Shown here: one piece after another, positions 50,036-58,727 of the stretch
Layout of the letters: each line of letters begins with the position of its first letter
Numbering within the stretch: position 1 is the stretch's first letter
DNA from: Fibrobacterota bacterium
GTDB taxonomy: Bacteria; Fibrobacterota; Fibrobacteria; UBA5070
Assembly: GCA_016715065.1 (NCBI GenBank)
Contig: JADKBN010000029.1
Coordinates: forward strand, 310,001-374,000
Length of the DNA stretch: 64,000 nt
Direction: 5' to 3'
Translations under genes and position numbers: made by a program
Notes under the pieces: generated by a model
What the model saw: only the letters and a program-made list of their open reading frames with translations
Databases searched by the model: none
Told to the model about the DNA's origin: nothing

Positions 50036-51826
50036 GTGATACCACACTTTCGATCGCTGAAGTCGTTTTTGGATTATTGCGGTTCTCGCGGTGAATTGGC
50101 CGTGGTGGAGCGGCAAGTGGACCCCTATCTGGAGGTTTGCGAGATCGCCGACCGCGTGATGCGCCAAGATGGCGGCGGCAAGGCGATCCTGTTTCGATCC
50201 GTGAAAGGCTCCGAGTTTCCGGTCGCCGTGAATCTGCTGGGATCGGAAAACCGAATGGCATGGGCGTTGGGCGACCAGACCCTGCGCCAAACCCAACGTC
50301 GGGTGGAGGCTCTCACGGAATTGGAGCCTCCTCGAACAGTGGGCGAGGCATGGCGGGCGCTCAAGGCGGTGGGAGCCCTGCGGCACGCCCCACCCAAAAC
50401 AGTTCGGAAGGCTTCTTGTCAGGAGGTGGTGGAATCCACCGTGGACTTGGGACGATTGCCGGTCCTGACCACCTGGCCCCAGGACGCCGGGCCGTTCATC
50501 ACCTGGCCCATGGTCTTTTCCCAATCGCCTTCGGGCAAGCCCAATTGTGGCATGTACCGCATGCAGGTGTTCGACCACAACACCACCGGCATGCACTGGC
50601 AACGACAGAAGGATGGACGTCGCCACCTGGACGAAGCCTCGCGCCGCATTCCCGTGGCGGTCGCTCTTGGTGGCCCGCCGGCCCTGGCTTGGGCCGCCAC
50701 CGCCCCCTTGCCTCCGGATTTGTACGAAATGCTGTTGGCGGGATTCCTGACGCGACGCCGGGTTCCCATGATCGGCTGCGGCATCCACGGTATCCAGGTT
50801 CCCGCCGAGGCGGACTTTGTGCTGGAAGGCTGGGTGGACCCCGACGACTTGCGACACGAAGGCCCGTTCGGCGACCACACCGGCTACTACTCCCAGGCGG
50901 GCATGTACCCCGCCTTCCATGTGGAGCGCATCACCCGGCGCAAGGACGCGATCTTTCCCGCCACGGTGGTGGGCGGGCCGCCCAAGGAAGATGGCTTCAT
51001 GGGCCTCGCCACGGAGCGCGTGTTCCTGCCGCTGTTGAGGCGCTTGCACGGGGAAATTTCCGACATGCGGCTGCCGCCGGAGGGCGTGTTCCACAACCTT
51101 GCGCTGCTTACGGTGAAGAAGCGCTTTCCCTACCATGCCCACAAGTCGTTCCATTCGGTGTGGGGTACCGGCCAGATGATGTTCACCAAGGCCGTGGCGA
51201 CCTTCGACGAAGGAACCGACCTCGCGAACCCGGAAGCGTTGCTGGATATCCTGGACAAAAACTGGCATGCCCGCAAGGATACCGTGCTTGCCTCCGGACC
51301 CGCCGACACCTTGGATCATGCCGGGACCGCCGACTTCGGGGGGAAGATCGGATTGGACGCCACCTCACGCATCGCGGGGGAGTGGACGGGGGAGCGCTCG
51401 GGCCGCAATGCGGAAGGACCGTTTCGCAGGGAACCCCCGCCGGGAATCGTTCGGTGGACTCTGGCGGATGCCAAGGGACGCGTTCTGTTGATGCTGATCG
51501 AAAAATCCTTGGCCGGGCAAGGACGCGAGCTTCTCCAGCAGCTTCAAGGAAGTTTGGGTCCAAACGTGCTGTTCGCCGCAGTTTTCGACGACGCATTCGC
51601 GTTGGAAAGTCCGGCCAACGCGCTGGTGGTTGGCGGAGCCAATCTGGATCCCGCCCGGGATGTTCTGGTGTTGGACACGCTGCGTCCGGGCTTGGCGCTG
51701 GGCTTCGATTGCACCAAAAAACGCCCCGATGAAGGCTACGACCGGGGGCCATGGCCCGAGTGGATCCGGCAGGATCCCGAGGTGGTGCGGAGAGTGGACG
51801 GTTTTTGGAAGGAGTTGGGTCTGTGA
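50036..51826 (+). CDS. UbiD-family decarboxylase (long form)
   Basis: A 596-residue prenylated-flavin-dependent decarboxylase. UbiD features include FRSLKSFLDYCGSRGELAVV at the start, GMYRMQVFDHNTTGMHW, and the EGPFGDHTGYYS segment with catalytic-type acidic residues. The about 600-residue form is found with the futalosine route to menaquinone, so a role in menaquinone synthesis is likely. GTG 50036 is chosen; the reading from 49955 adds 27 residues without family character. The following methyltransferase overlaps its stop, which supports the same pathway. Confidence 0.85.
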   Translation: MIPHFRSLKSFLDYCGSRGELAVVERQVDPYLEVCEIADRVMRQDGGGKAILFRSVKGSEFPVAVNLLGSENRMAWALGDQTLRQTQRRVEALTELEPPRTVGEAWRALKAVGALRHAPPKTVRKASCQEVVESTVDLGRLPVLTTWPQDAGPFITWPMVFSQSPSGKPNCGMYRMQVFDHNTTGMHWQRQKDGRRHLDEASRRIPVAVALGGPPALAWAATAPLPPDLYEMLLAGFLTRRRVPMIGCGIHGIQVPAEADFVLEGWVDPDDLRHEGPFGDHTGYYSQAGMYPAFHVERITRRKDAIFPATVVGGPPKEDGFMGLATERVFLPLLRRLHGEISDMRLPPEGVFHNLALLTVKKRFPYHAHKSFHSVWGTGQMMFTKAVATFDEGTDLANPEALLDILDKNWHARKDTVLASGPADTLDHAGTADFGGKIGLDATSRIAGEWTGERSGRNAEGPFRREPPPGIVRWTLADAKGRVLLMLIEKSLAGQGRELLQQLQGSLGPNVLFAAVFDDAFALESPANALVVGGANLDPARDVLVLDTLRPGLALGFDCTKKRPDEGYDRGPWPEWIRQDPEVVRRVDGFWKELGL

Positions 51827-52494
51827 GCGACGGCATACGGCAGATGTTCGACCGCATCAGCGGCGGCTACGACACCCTCAACCACGTGCTTTCCGCCCGG
51901 CGCGACTTCGCCTGGCGACGCAAGGCCGTTTCCATGCTGCCCAAACGCCAACAGCGGATCCTGGATCTGTGCGGTGGCACCGGGGATTTCCTGCTGGCCG
52001 CCCGGCGCGAGGGGATCTCCATGACAGATTCTGTTGTGGCCGACTTTTCCGCCGGCATGATGTCGACGCTCGTGTCCAAGGGGCTCCCCTCCGGGATCCA
52101 AGCCGATGCGTTGGCCATGCCGTTCGTGGATGCGTCGTTCGATACCGTGCTGTGTGGATTCGGGATGCGCAACCTCGACGACCTCGAGCGCGGAGTCCGC
52201 GAGATCCGGCGTGTGCTCAAACCGGGCGGGACGTTTTCCACACTGGAATTCTTCCGGCCCACCACGGTCGTTTCCAAAAGCTTCTACGGCGGGGTCGCCC
52301 CGATCGCCATTCCCTTCGTGGGTCGCGTGTTCGGATCCAGTCGCGAGGCATACGAATACCTGGTGCGCTCCATCCGCCGGTTCGCCTCCTCGAAGGAATA
52401 CGCGAGTCTGCTTGCGCGCGAGGGCTTCGAGGAGGTTCGCGTCAAGGAGCTCGACTTTGGGCTCTGCGCCGCCATCGCGGGACGCAAGGTCTGA
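51823..52494 (+). CDS. ubiE: UbiE/MenG-type quinone methyltransferase
   Basis: A 223-residue S-adenosylmethionine methyltransferase. It shows MFDRISGGYDTLNHVLSARRD at the start, the SAM-binding LDLCGGTGDFLL, and the family signature GMRNLDDLERGVREIRRVLKPGG. It methylates demethylmenaquinone to menaquinone as the final step. GTG 51823 overlaps the ubiD stop and has GGAAGGAG about 9 bases upstream. The pair gives two late steps of menaquinone synthesis. Confidence 0.92.
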   Translation: MSDGIRQMFDRISGGYDTLNHVLSARRDFAWRRKAVSMLPKRQQRILDLCGGTGDFLLAARREGISMTDSVVADFSAGMMSTLVSKGLPSGIQADALAMPFVDASFDTVLCGFGMRNLDDLERGVREIRRVLKPGGTFSTLEFFRPTTVVSKSFYGGVAPIAIPFVGRVFGSSREAYEYLVRSIRRFASSKEYASLLAREGFEEVRVKELDFGLCAAIAGRKV

Positions 52495-53330
52495 GACTGG
52501 ACGCCGATCTCGCTGTTTTCTGGGGGTTCATCGGCGCAGTCGTTTTCGCGGGACTGTGGATTTGGCGCAGTTCGCGACGCCGTCGGTCCATCGACGCCGC
52601 ATTGCTGTCCGGGAGTCTGACCCCGGACGAACGCCGGGTGATGGAGAAGGTCGCGCCTTTGAGTCGTTTTTTGACACCTTCCCAACGGACTCGCTGGGAG
52701 GGTGCCGTGCGTCTGTTCCTGGCTCGAAAGACGTTCGTACCTTGCCAGGGCACCCGGGTGGACAACGACATCCGGCTGTCCGTGGCGGGCCAGGCCTGTT
52801 TGTTGTTGGCGGGCCGTCCCGACCTGGAAGTGTATCCGGAGCTGTCCACCATCTACCTGCATCCCTCCACCTATGTTCGTCGGGATGATCGGTCCATCGG
52901 AGGGGGTGCCATCGCCACCGACGAGGAAGCCTCCTTCGATGGCGAGTCGTGGGATCACGGCGCCGTGGTGCTTTCGGTGCGGTCGGTGCGGTTGAGTTTT
53001 CGCTTCCTGGACGGATTCAACGTCGTGTTGCACGAGTTCGCCCACCAATTCGACTCGATGGCGGGCGGATCCGACGGTTGCCCACCCATGCCCGCAGGTC
53101 TCATGATCGATTGGAAACACGCCTTGGACGATCATTTCCATGCGTTGCGTGCGGCCGATGACCGAGGCGAAGATCCGTTTTTGGACCCCTACGGGGCGGA
53201 AAGCCCGGTGGAATTCTTTGCCGTGGCAGTGGAAGCCTTCCTCGAGTTGGGGCCCGAATTCGAGGCAGAGCACCCGAAATTGTACGGTATGTTGCGCGAA
53301 GTGTTCGGAATGGATCCGGCAAGGTGGTGA
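52491..53330 (+). CDS. MtfA-like zinc peptidase, membrane-anchored
   Basis: A protein of about 279 residues. An N-terminal helix (LAVFWGFIGAVVFAGLWIW) precedes an MtfA (M90) domain with LHEFAHQFD as the HExxH zinc site, and ESPVEFFAVAVEAFLE, which supplies the third ligand region. MtfA of E. coli is a peptidase linked to Mlc control. No ATG, GTG or TTG occurs in frame before the membrane helix. The best starts are CTG 52491 or 52497, overlapping the ubiE stop, so a rare CTG start through coupling is inferred. Starting at the first later GTG would lose the helix. Confidence 0.75.
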   Translation: MRLDADLAVFWGFIGAVVFAGLWIWRSSRRRRSIDAALLSGSLTPDERRVMEKVAPLSRFLTPSQRTRWEGAVRLFLARKTFVPCQGTRVDNDIRLSVAGQACLLLAGRPDLEVYPELSTIYLHPSTYVRRDDRSIGGGAIATDEEASFDGESWDHGAVVLSVRSVRLSFRFLDGFNVVLHEFAHQFDSMAGGSDGCPPMPAGLMIDWKHALDDHFHALRAADDRGEDPFLDPYGAESPVEFFAVAVEAFLELGPEFEAEHPKLYGMLREVFGMDPARW

Positions 53331-53365
53331 GTCGGAGAACGTTTTTCGATCTTTGAACGCCTATC

Positions 53366-55183
53366 ATGAATATCCGACAAAGCCGTTTGGGAACCTTCCG
53401 TCGCCAGACCCTCGAAGTGGCCGTCGCCGACCGACGCATCGGCGGGAGAAATCCCGTGCTGGTGCAGTCGATGACCACAACTCTCACCAAGGACATCGAG
53501 GCCACCGTGGCCCAGACCGTCCAGCTGGCCCGGGCCGGTTGCGAGTTGGTTCGCATCACCACGCCCACGCAAACCGATGCCGCCTGCCTGGAGGAGATCG
53601 TCAAGCAGGTGCGCGCCCAAGGTGTCACGGTGCCGTTGTGCGCCGACATCCACTTCCAGCCCGCGGCCGCCTTCGAGGCGGTCAAGTGGGTGGAGAAGGT
53701 GCGCATCAATCCGGGCAACTTCGCCGACGCCAAGACCGCCTACGGATTCCAGAAGGAATTCGCCGATTCGGATTACGAACGCGGCATCCAGAAAATCTCA
53801 GACAAGTTCCGTCCTCTGGTGAAGATGGCCCGCGAACGCGGTGCGGCGCTGCGCATCGGCTCCAACCACGGAAGCCTTTCCGACCGCATCCTTTCCCGCT
53901 GGGGGGATACCCCCGAGGGGATGGTTGTTTCCGCTCTGGAATACCTCGCGGTGTGCGAAGACGAAGGATTCGACCAGGTGGTCTTCTCCATGAAGTCCTC
54001 CAACCCCAAGGTGGTGCTCCAGTGCTACCGCCTTCTGGTGGAACGATTGGCAACGGAAAACCGCAAGCCCTATCCGATCCATCTGGGAGTCACCGAGGCG
54101 GGTGAAGGTCGCGACGGTCGGTTGAAATCGGCGGTCGGGATCGGATCGCTTCTGTTGGACGGCATCGGAGACACCATCCGCGTGAGCCTCACGGAAGATC
54201 CCGTCCTGGAAATTCCCGTGGCCCGCAATCTGGTGGAAGCCTGCACCCGCCCGTTCGAAGGGGATCTGCGCGATTTCGCGGGAGGAGTCCTCCCGTTGAC
54301 GGGGCCTGCCGAAACCTCCGACCCGTTCAACTACCAGCGCCGCTCCTCGCTTCCCATCCGCATCAACGCCTCCGAAATCGGAGCCTCGCATCCTGTTCGG
54401 GTGGGAGCATCCGCCGAAGAATCCGGAGAAGGCAAGGATCGGCCGGTGGAGTGGACAGATCTTGGCGGGAGCGGATTCCCGCTGGCCCGGGTGGACCTGT
54501 CGGAGAAAGCCGTCCCCCCCGATGTCTCTGAACTCGTTCGCGCGGGAATCCCTGTGGAGCTGCATTTCCTGAACGCTGCGGCTTTGGATGCAATCCGTCT
54601 TCTGCCCAGCTCCAACCTGTATCTGGCCTCTGTCGCACCTTCGCTTGGACCGTGGGGAGTTCGCTCCCTGTGCGCCCGGCTGGAGAAAGCCGGATTCCGT
54701 CCTCCCGTGGTCCTGCGCTGGGACCTGGACGGCACCGAGCCGGACTTGCTGCGCATGTCCGCCACCCTGGGCGGACTTTTGTGCGACGGCTACGGCGACC
54801 TGGTGCGGATTTCCGGCCCATCGGGCGATGCGGTGGAGCTTTCCTACGACCTGTTGCAGGCCTCGGGTGCGCGTCGCTCCAAGACAGAATTCATCTCCTG
54901 CCCCAGCTGTGGCCGTACCCTGTTCGACCTCGTGACCACGTCCGCCCGGATCCGAGAGAAGACCGGCCACCTCAAGGACGTTTCCATCGCGATCATGGGA
55001 TGCATCGTCAACGGTCCTGGCGAGATGGCCGACGCCGATTTCGGATACGTGGGGGGAACCCCGGGCACGGTGAACCTCTACGTTCGTCGCGACTGCGTCC
55101 GCCGGGGAGTGCCGGAAGCGGAGGCTCCCGACGCGCTGGTGGCGCTCCTGAAGGAGCACGGACGCTGGATCGAACCCGCGTGA
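53366..55183 (+). CDS. ispG: 4-hydroxy-3-methylbut-2-enyl diphosphate synthase (long IspG)
   Basis: A 605-residue iron-sulfur enzyme of the MEP isoprenoid pathway, making HMBPP from the cyclodiphosphate. The N-terminal barrel shows NPVLVQSMTTTLTKDI, CADIHFQPAAA and RIGSNHGSLSDR. The C-terminal cluster domain has CPSCGRTLFDL and MGCIVNGPGEMADADFGYVG. The length reflects the three-domain form with an inserted middle barrel, known from plants, chlamydiae and Bacteroidetes. It heads a run of three overlapping genes (ispG, HAD, oxidoreductase). Confidence 0.95.
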   Translation: MNIRQSRLGTFRRQTLEVAVADRRIGGRNPVLVQSMTTTLTKDIEATVAQTVQLARAGCELVRITTPTQTDAACLEEIVKQVRAQGVTVPLCADIHFQPAAAFEAVKWVEKVRINPGNFADAKTAYGFQKEFADSDYERGIQKISDKFRPLVKMARERGAALRIGSNHGSLSDRILSRWGDTPEGMVVSALEYLAVCEDEGFDQVVFSMKSSNPKVVLQCYRLLVERLATENRKPYPIHLGVTEAGEGRDGRLKSAVGIGSLLLDGIGDTIRVSLTEDPVLEIPVARNLVEACTRPFEGDLRDFAGGVLPLTGPAETSDPFNYQRRSSLPIRINASEIGASHPVRVGASAEESGEGKDRPVEWTDLGGSGFPLARVDLSEKAVPPDVSELVRAGIPVELHFLNAAALDAIRLLPSSNLYLASVAPSLGPWGVRSLCARLEKAGFRPPVVLRWDLDGTEPDLLRMSATLGGLLCDGYGDLVRISGPSGDAVELSYDLLQASGARRSKTEFISCPSCGRTLFDLVTTSARIREKTGHLKDVSIAIMGCIVNGPGEMADADFGYVGGTPGTVNLYVRRDCVRRGVPEAEAPDALVALLKEHGRWIEPA

Positions 55184-55845
55184 AGGTCCTGGTGCTGCTC
55201 GATCTGGACGGGACGTTGCTCACCGCCCAGGGAGAAGGGCGCGAGTCCTACATGGAAGCTCTTGTCGCGGTGCTTCCGGGCCGGTCCTACCCGGAACTCC
55301 ACATGGCGGGCCGGACGGATTTCGGCTTGTGGCAGGAATTGACAGGTCTTGGAGATGGCCCGGATTGGGAAGCCTTCAAGGGGGCGTATCCGCCCATTCT
55401 GGATCGGAGACTCTCCAAGCGGGCTCCTAGATTGCTTCCCGGTGCCATGGAGTTGTGCCGGGCATTGACCACCGACCCTCGGTTCCAATCGGGGATCGTG
55501 ACGGGCAACCTCGCCGAGGGAAGCCGCATCAAGCTGCGAACCGCAGGTTTGATGCGCTGGCTGGCCGGTGTGCCGGGGGCCTGGGGCGACTCGGTGCTGG
55601 ACAAAAGCGGACAGGCGCGATTGGCCGCGGAGGCTTGGCGCCTGGTGAGCAACGAAGAGTTTCGCATCGTGGTCGTGGGCGATACCCTCGCCGATCTCGC
55701 CTGCGCCCGCGGTGCCGCCGCGGGCTGCCTGGGTGTGCTCACCGGTGGCGGGAGCCACCAGGGTCTGGAAGGCTGCGACGTCGTTTTGCCGGACCTGGCG
55801 GAGACGGAAAATGTCTTGAATGAGCTTTGGAGGATCGCGCGGTGA
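55180..55845 (+). CDS. HAD-superfamily phosphatase, phosphoglycolate-phosphatase-like
   Basis: A 221-residue hydrolase. Motif I is LLDLDGTLL with the nucleophile Asp and the following Asp; motif II is IVTGN; motif IV is VVGDTLADLACARGAAAG. A small helical cap lies between. Substrate is unknown, and phosphoglycolate is only the closest named type. GTG 55180 overlaps the ispG stop and its own stop overlaps the next GTG, so the three genes are coupled. Confidence 0.85.
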   Translation: MKVLVLLDLDGTLLTAQGEGRESYMEALVAVLPGRSYPELHMAGRTDFGLWQELTGLGDGPDWEAFKGAYPPILDRRLSKRAPRLLPGAMELCRALTTDPRFQSGIVTGNLAEGSRIKLRTAGLMRWLAGVPGAWGDSVLDKSGQARLAAEAWRLVSNEEFRIVVVGDTLADLACARGAAAGCLGVLTGGGSHQGLEGCDVVLPDLAETENVLNELWRIAR

Positions 55846-57443
55846 AGACCTTCCGATACCGGTTGCACGGATTGGCCATGGACCCCCGCGACCAGTCCGA
55901 TCCGATCGAGAAAGCCTTGCGCGAATGGCGCATCCCGGCAGATGCGTTGGTCCGTGCCGAAGTCACCCGCGAGAGCCTGGACGCCCGCAAGGCCAACCGA
56001 CCCGTGCGGAAGTTCACCCTCGAGATCGTGACCACCCGTCCGTTCCATCGGCACTTGCTGGAGCCCTTGGCCGATCCCAAGCCGGATCCGGAAGACCTCC
56101 TGCGCGACACGTTGCAACTGCCCTCGCGCATCCATGTGGTCGGATCCGGTCCTTGCGGGATCGCTTGCGCGATCGGGTTGGCGGAAAAGGGCTACAAGGT
56201 GGTGTTGCACGAACGCGGCGCCGATCTGGTGGAGCGCAGTCGCCAAGCCAGACAATTTCTGACTGGCGGCGAGCTGGACCGCGAAACCAACTTCCTGTTC
56301 GGCGAAGGCGGCGCGGGCACTTTCACCGACGGAAAGCTGACCACCCGCACCCGCAACCGGCTGGTGTTGCAGGCGTTGCGACAGTGGGTGGATTGCGGCG
56401 AAGACCCTTCCATCCAGTGGCGGTCCAAGCCGCACCTGGGCACCGATCGGATGCGCGTGCTGGTGGCGGCCATGCGCCAGAGGTTCCAGAACGCCGGTGG
56501 CGAGGTTCGTTTCCTGTCGCGCCTGGAAGACATCGAAGCGCGGCAAGGCCGGATGTCGCGAGCCATGTTTTCGGGCGCCTGGGAAAATGTTGAAGCCTTG
56601 GTATTGTGCATCGGACATTCCGCCCGCGACACCTGGAAGATGCTCCACGAGCGCGGCGTTCCCTTCGAGGCCAAGGACTTCGCGGTGGGTGTGCGCGTGG
56701 AACACCCGCAAGAGTTGATCGATCGCCGCCAATACGGCTCGCGCGTGGATCCCAAGGAACTGGGAGCCGCCGAGTATTTCCTGGCCTGCAAGACCCCGGA
56801 TGGTCCCGGGGCGCATTCGTTTTGCATGTGCCCGGGTGGGGAAGTGCTTCCCACCACGACGGATCCCGGCGAGTTGGCGACCAACGGCATGAGTTTCCGG
56901 GCCCGCGCGAGCAAGTTCGCCAATGCCGGCCTGGTGGTGCCGGTGAGCGCGGAGCAATTGCAACGATGGTCGGCCCAAAAGGGGCTTCCGATGGATGTAT
57001 GGAGTGGCGTCCGATTCCAGAGCGCCCTGGAGCGGGCCGCATACGAACTGGGCGGAGGTGGCTTTCGCGCGCCGGCCCAGCGAGCCGTGGATTTCCTGGA
57101 GGGTCGTGCAGGATCGGACCTTGGTCCCACCAGCTACGCCAGAGGACTTGCCTCACGCGATCTGGACGAACTTTTGCCCCAGTTCGTGACCAGCCAGCTG
57201 CGCCAAGCCCTGGTGGACTTCGATCGCAAGATCCCCGGGTTCATCCGCGAAGGGGTGCTCATCGCGCCGGAGACCCGCACGAGTTCGCCCATGCGCGTGC
57301 CTCGCGATCCGGACACGCTGCAGGTGCCCGGGATCGAAGGGCTGTTCGCCTTGGGCGAAGGCGCGGGATGGTCGGGTGGAATCGTCACTTCGGCCGCGGA
57401 CGGCCTTCGGCTTTCGGATCGGGCGGTTTCGCGGAAGGGTTGA
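55842..57443 (+). CDS. FAD-dependent oxidoreductase, COG2509-like
   Basis: A 533-residue flavoprotein. A short N-terminal beta/alpha domain (about 1-90; VTRESLDARKANRPVRKFTL) precedes the FAD motif VVGSGPCGIACAIGLAEKGY at about 99-118. Later segments LTGGELDRETNFLFGEGGAG and IEGLFALGEGAGWSGGIV, the second FAD motif, identify the group. Its reaction is not known. GTG 55842 overlaps the HAD stop. A CGTCGCCA/TGGCGACG hairpin at 57484-57509 follows and may mark the transcript end. Confidence 0.85.
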   Translation: MKTFRYRLHGLAMDPRDQSDPIEKALREWRIPADALVRAEVTRESLDARKANRPVRKFTLEIVTTRPFHRHLLEPLADPKPDPEDLLRDTLQLPSRIHVVGSGPCGIACAIGLAEKGYKVVLHERGADLVERSRQARQFLTGGELDRETNFLFGEGGAGTFTDGKLTTRTRNRLVLQALRQWVDCGEDPSIQWRSKPHLGTDRMRVLVAAMRQRFQNAGGEVRFLSRLEDIEARQGRMSRAMFSGAWENVEALVLCIGHSARDTWKMLHERGVPFEAKDFAVGVRVEHPQELIDRRQYGSRVDPKELGAAEYFLACKTPDGPGAHSFCMCPGGEVLPTTTDPGELATNGMSFRARASKFANAGLVVPVSAEQLQRWSAQKGLPMDVWSGVRFQSALERAAYELGGGGFRAPAQRAVDFLEGRAGSDLGPTSYARGLASRDLDELLPQFVTSQLRQALVDFDRKIPGFIREGVLIAPETRTSSPMRVPRDPDTLQVPGIEGLFALGEGAGWSGGIVTSAADGLRLSDRAVSRKG

Positions 57444-57521
57444 TTCCGGGGCGCGCCTCGGCAAGCCATTGCTTGACAAGATTCGTCGCCATGTCGGGAC
57501 GTGGCGACGGTACGGGCTTGT

Positions 57522-58727
57522 TCAAAATCCGACTCCTACGCGTCCCATCCAATACCGGTTTTCCTTCTCCCCCGTGAACCGGCCGCCTTCCTCCGCATAG
57601 GTCAGGAAATCGCCGCGCAGAATGGTCAGGATCGTTCCGGAAGCGCCGAAGGTGGGGTAGCCGCCCATCAGGCCGCCGCTCACCCTTCCCACCAGCACAA
57701 AGGGGATGAAGGTCATCTCGTATTCGCCGCCGAGATTGAGCTTGGACAGGGGCTTGTAGCCGAGGGTATCCTCCAGGACATTGTCCAGGCTCATCGCGAA
57801 GTTCATCTTCCGGCTCCACGCCCGGTTGCTCTGGATGAACCGCGGCGACCATGCCATGCCCACGGAAAGGGTCGGGGTCACGAATTGTCCGCCTTGTTTC
57901 ATGCCGAGGTTTTGCAACGACGCTCCGTAGCGCAGGCCAGGCTTGTGGTACCACAACATGCCCAGATCGATGCCGTGTCCCCATTCTTCCGATCTGCGAA
58001 GGTCGGATGCGGAAGCTCGCAGCAGATCCTGTCCATAATTGACCGCGGAGTCCTTGAGCTGGAGCACATCGTACTCGCGGGACTGCTTGCTGGTGGAGAC
58101 CACGCGGTATCCGAATCCCAAGCTCAATCGGTCGTCGATGAACGCTCGGGAAGTCGCCAGTTCCAATGCCGAGGTGGAGCTCAGCTCGATGGCCGCTTTC
58201 GGAGTGAGGGCCCCTCGATCGAGCTGGAAGGTGATGTCGTCCTGGCTCCAGAACGCGGCGCCATAGTTGCGGAATGCAAGCATCACATCCACATTGGTCC
58301 GTACGGGAATGGGCAGGCGGTCGAACTGGTAGATCTCGTTGAGGAACTGTTTGTCCTTCAAGAGCGCGGTGGCGTCCTTCTTCCCCGCCGAGATCGCACT
58401 GTCGTTGCGCTCGTAGAAACGCAAGCCTTTCAGAGCGGTCTCCAGGTTTGGATCGACCCCGAGCCCCGCGATCCAGAAATCCACCCTGTTGCGCTTGTAG
58501 CCGATCGTGTCCAGCGGAAGGAACGATCCTTTGCCTCCCAGCTGCGTGAGACCGGCGGGATTGATGTGGATGGCCTCGCCGTCGTCGACCACAGCCACGC
58601 CCGCATTGCCCATTCCCAGCGCTCGCCAGGAGCGGGCGCGCGGGGCGGCGTCGATGGATTGGGCGAAGACCAGGAATAGAAGCGCGGCGACGGCGGCGCG
58701 TGCGGAGGTCTTAGGGTATGGTGACAT
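57522..58727 (-). CDS. outer-membrane barrel of the PorV/UPF0164 type
   Basis: A 401-residue outer-membrane protein with a signal peptide (1 to about 27) and the family opening SWRALGMGNAGVAVVDDGEA then IHINPAGL. That opening is seen in FadL-like, UPF0164 and PorV barrels. The end RYWMGRVGVGF has the barrel C-terminal Phe. PorV is part of type IX secretion, which would suit the sorting-tailed proteins here, but the evidence is only pattern-level. ATG 58727 overlaps the end of the lipoprotein gene by 17 bases. Confidence 0.72.
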   Translation of the reverse strand: MSPYPKTSARAAVAALLFLVFAQSIDAAPRARSWRALGMGNAGVAVVDDGEAIHINPAGLTQLGGKGSFLPLDTIGYKRNRVDFWIAGLGVDPNLETALKGLRFYERNDSAISAGKKDATALLKDKQFLNEIYQFDRLPIPVRTNVDVMLAFRNYGAAFWSQDDITFQLDRGALTPKAAIELSSTSALELATSRAFIDDRLSLGFGYRVVSTSKQSREYDVLQLKDSAVNYGQDLLRASASDLRRSEEWGHGIDLGMLWYHKPGLRYGASLQNLGMKQGGQFVTPTLSVGMAWSPRFIQSNRAWSRKMNFAMSLDNVLEDTLGYKPLSKLNLGGEYEMTFIPFVLVGRVSGGLMGGYPTFGASGTILTILRGDFLTYAEEGGRFTGEKENRYWMGRVGVGF

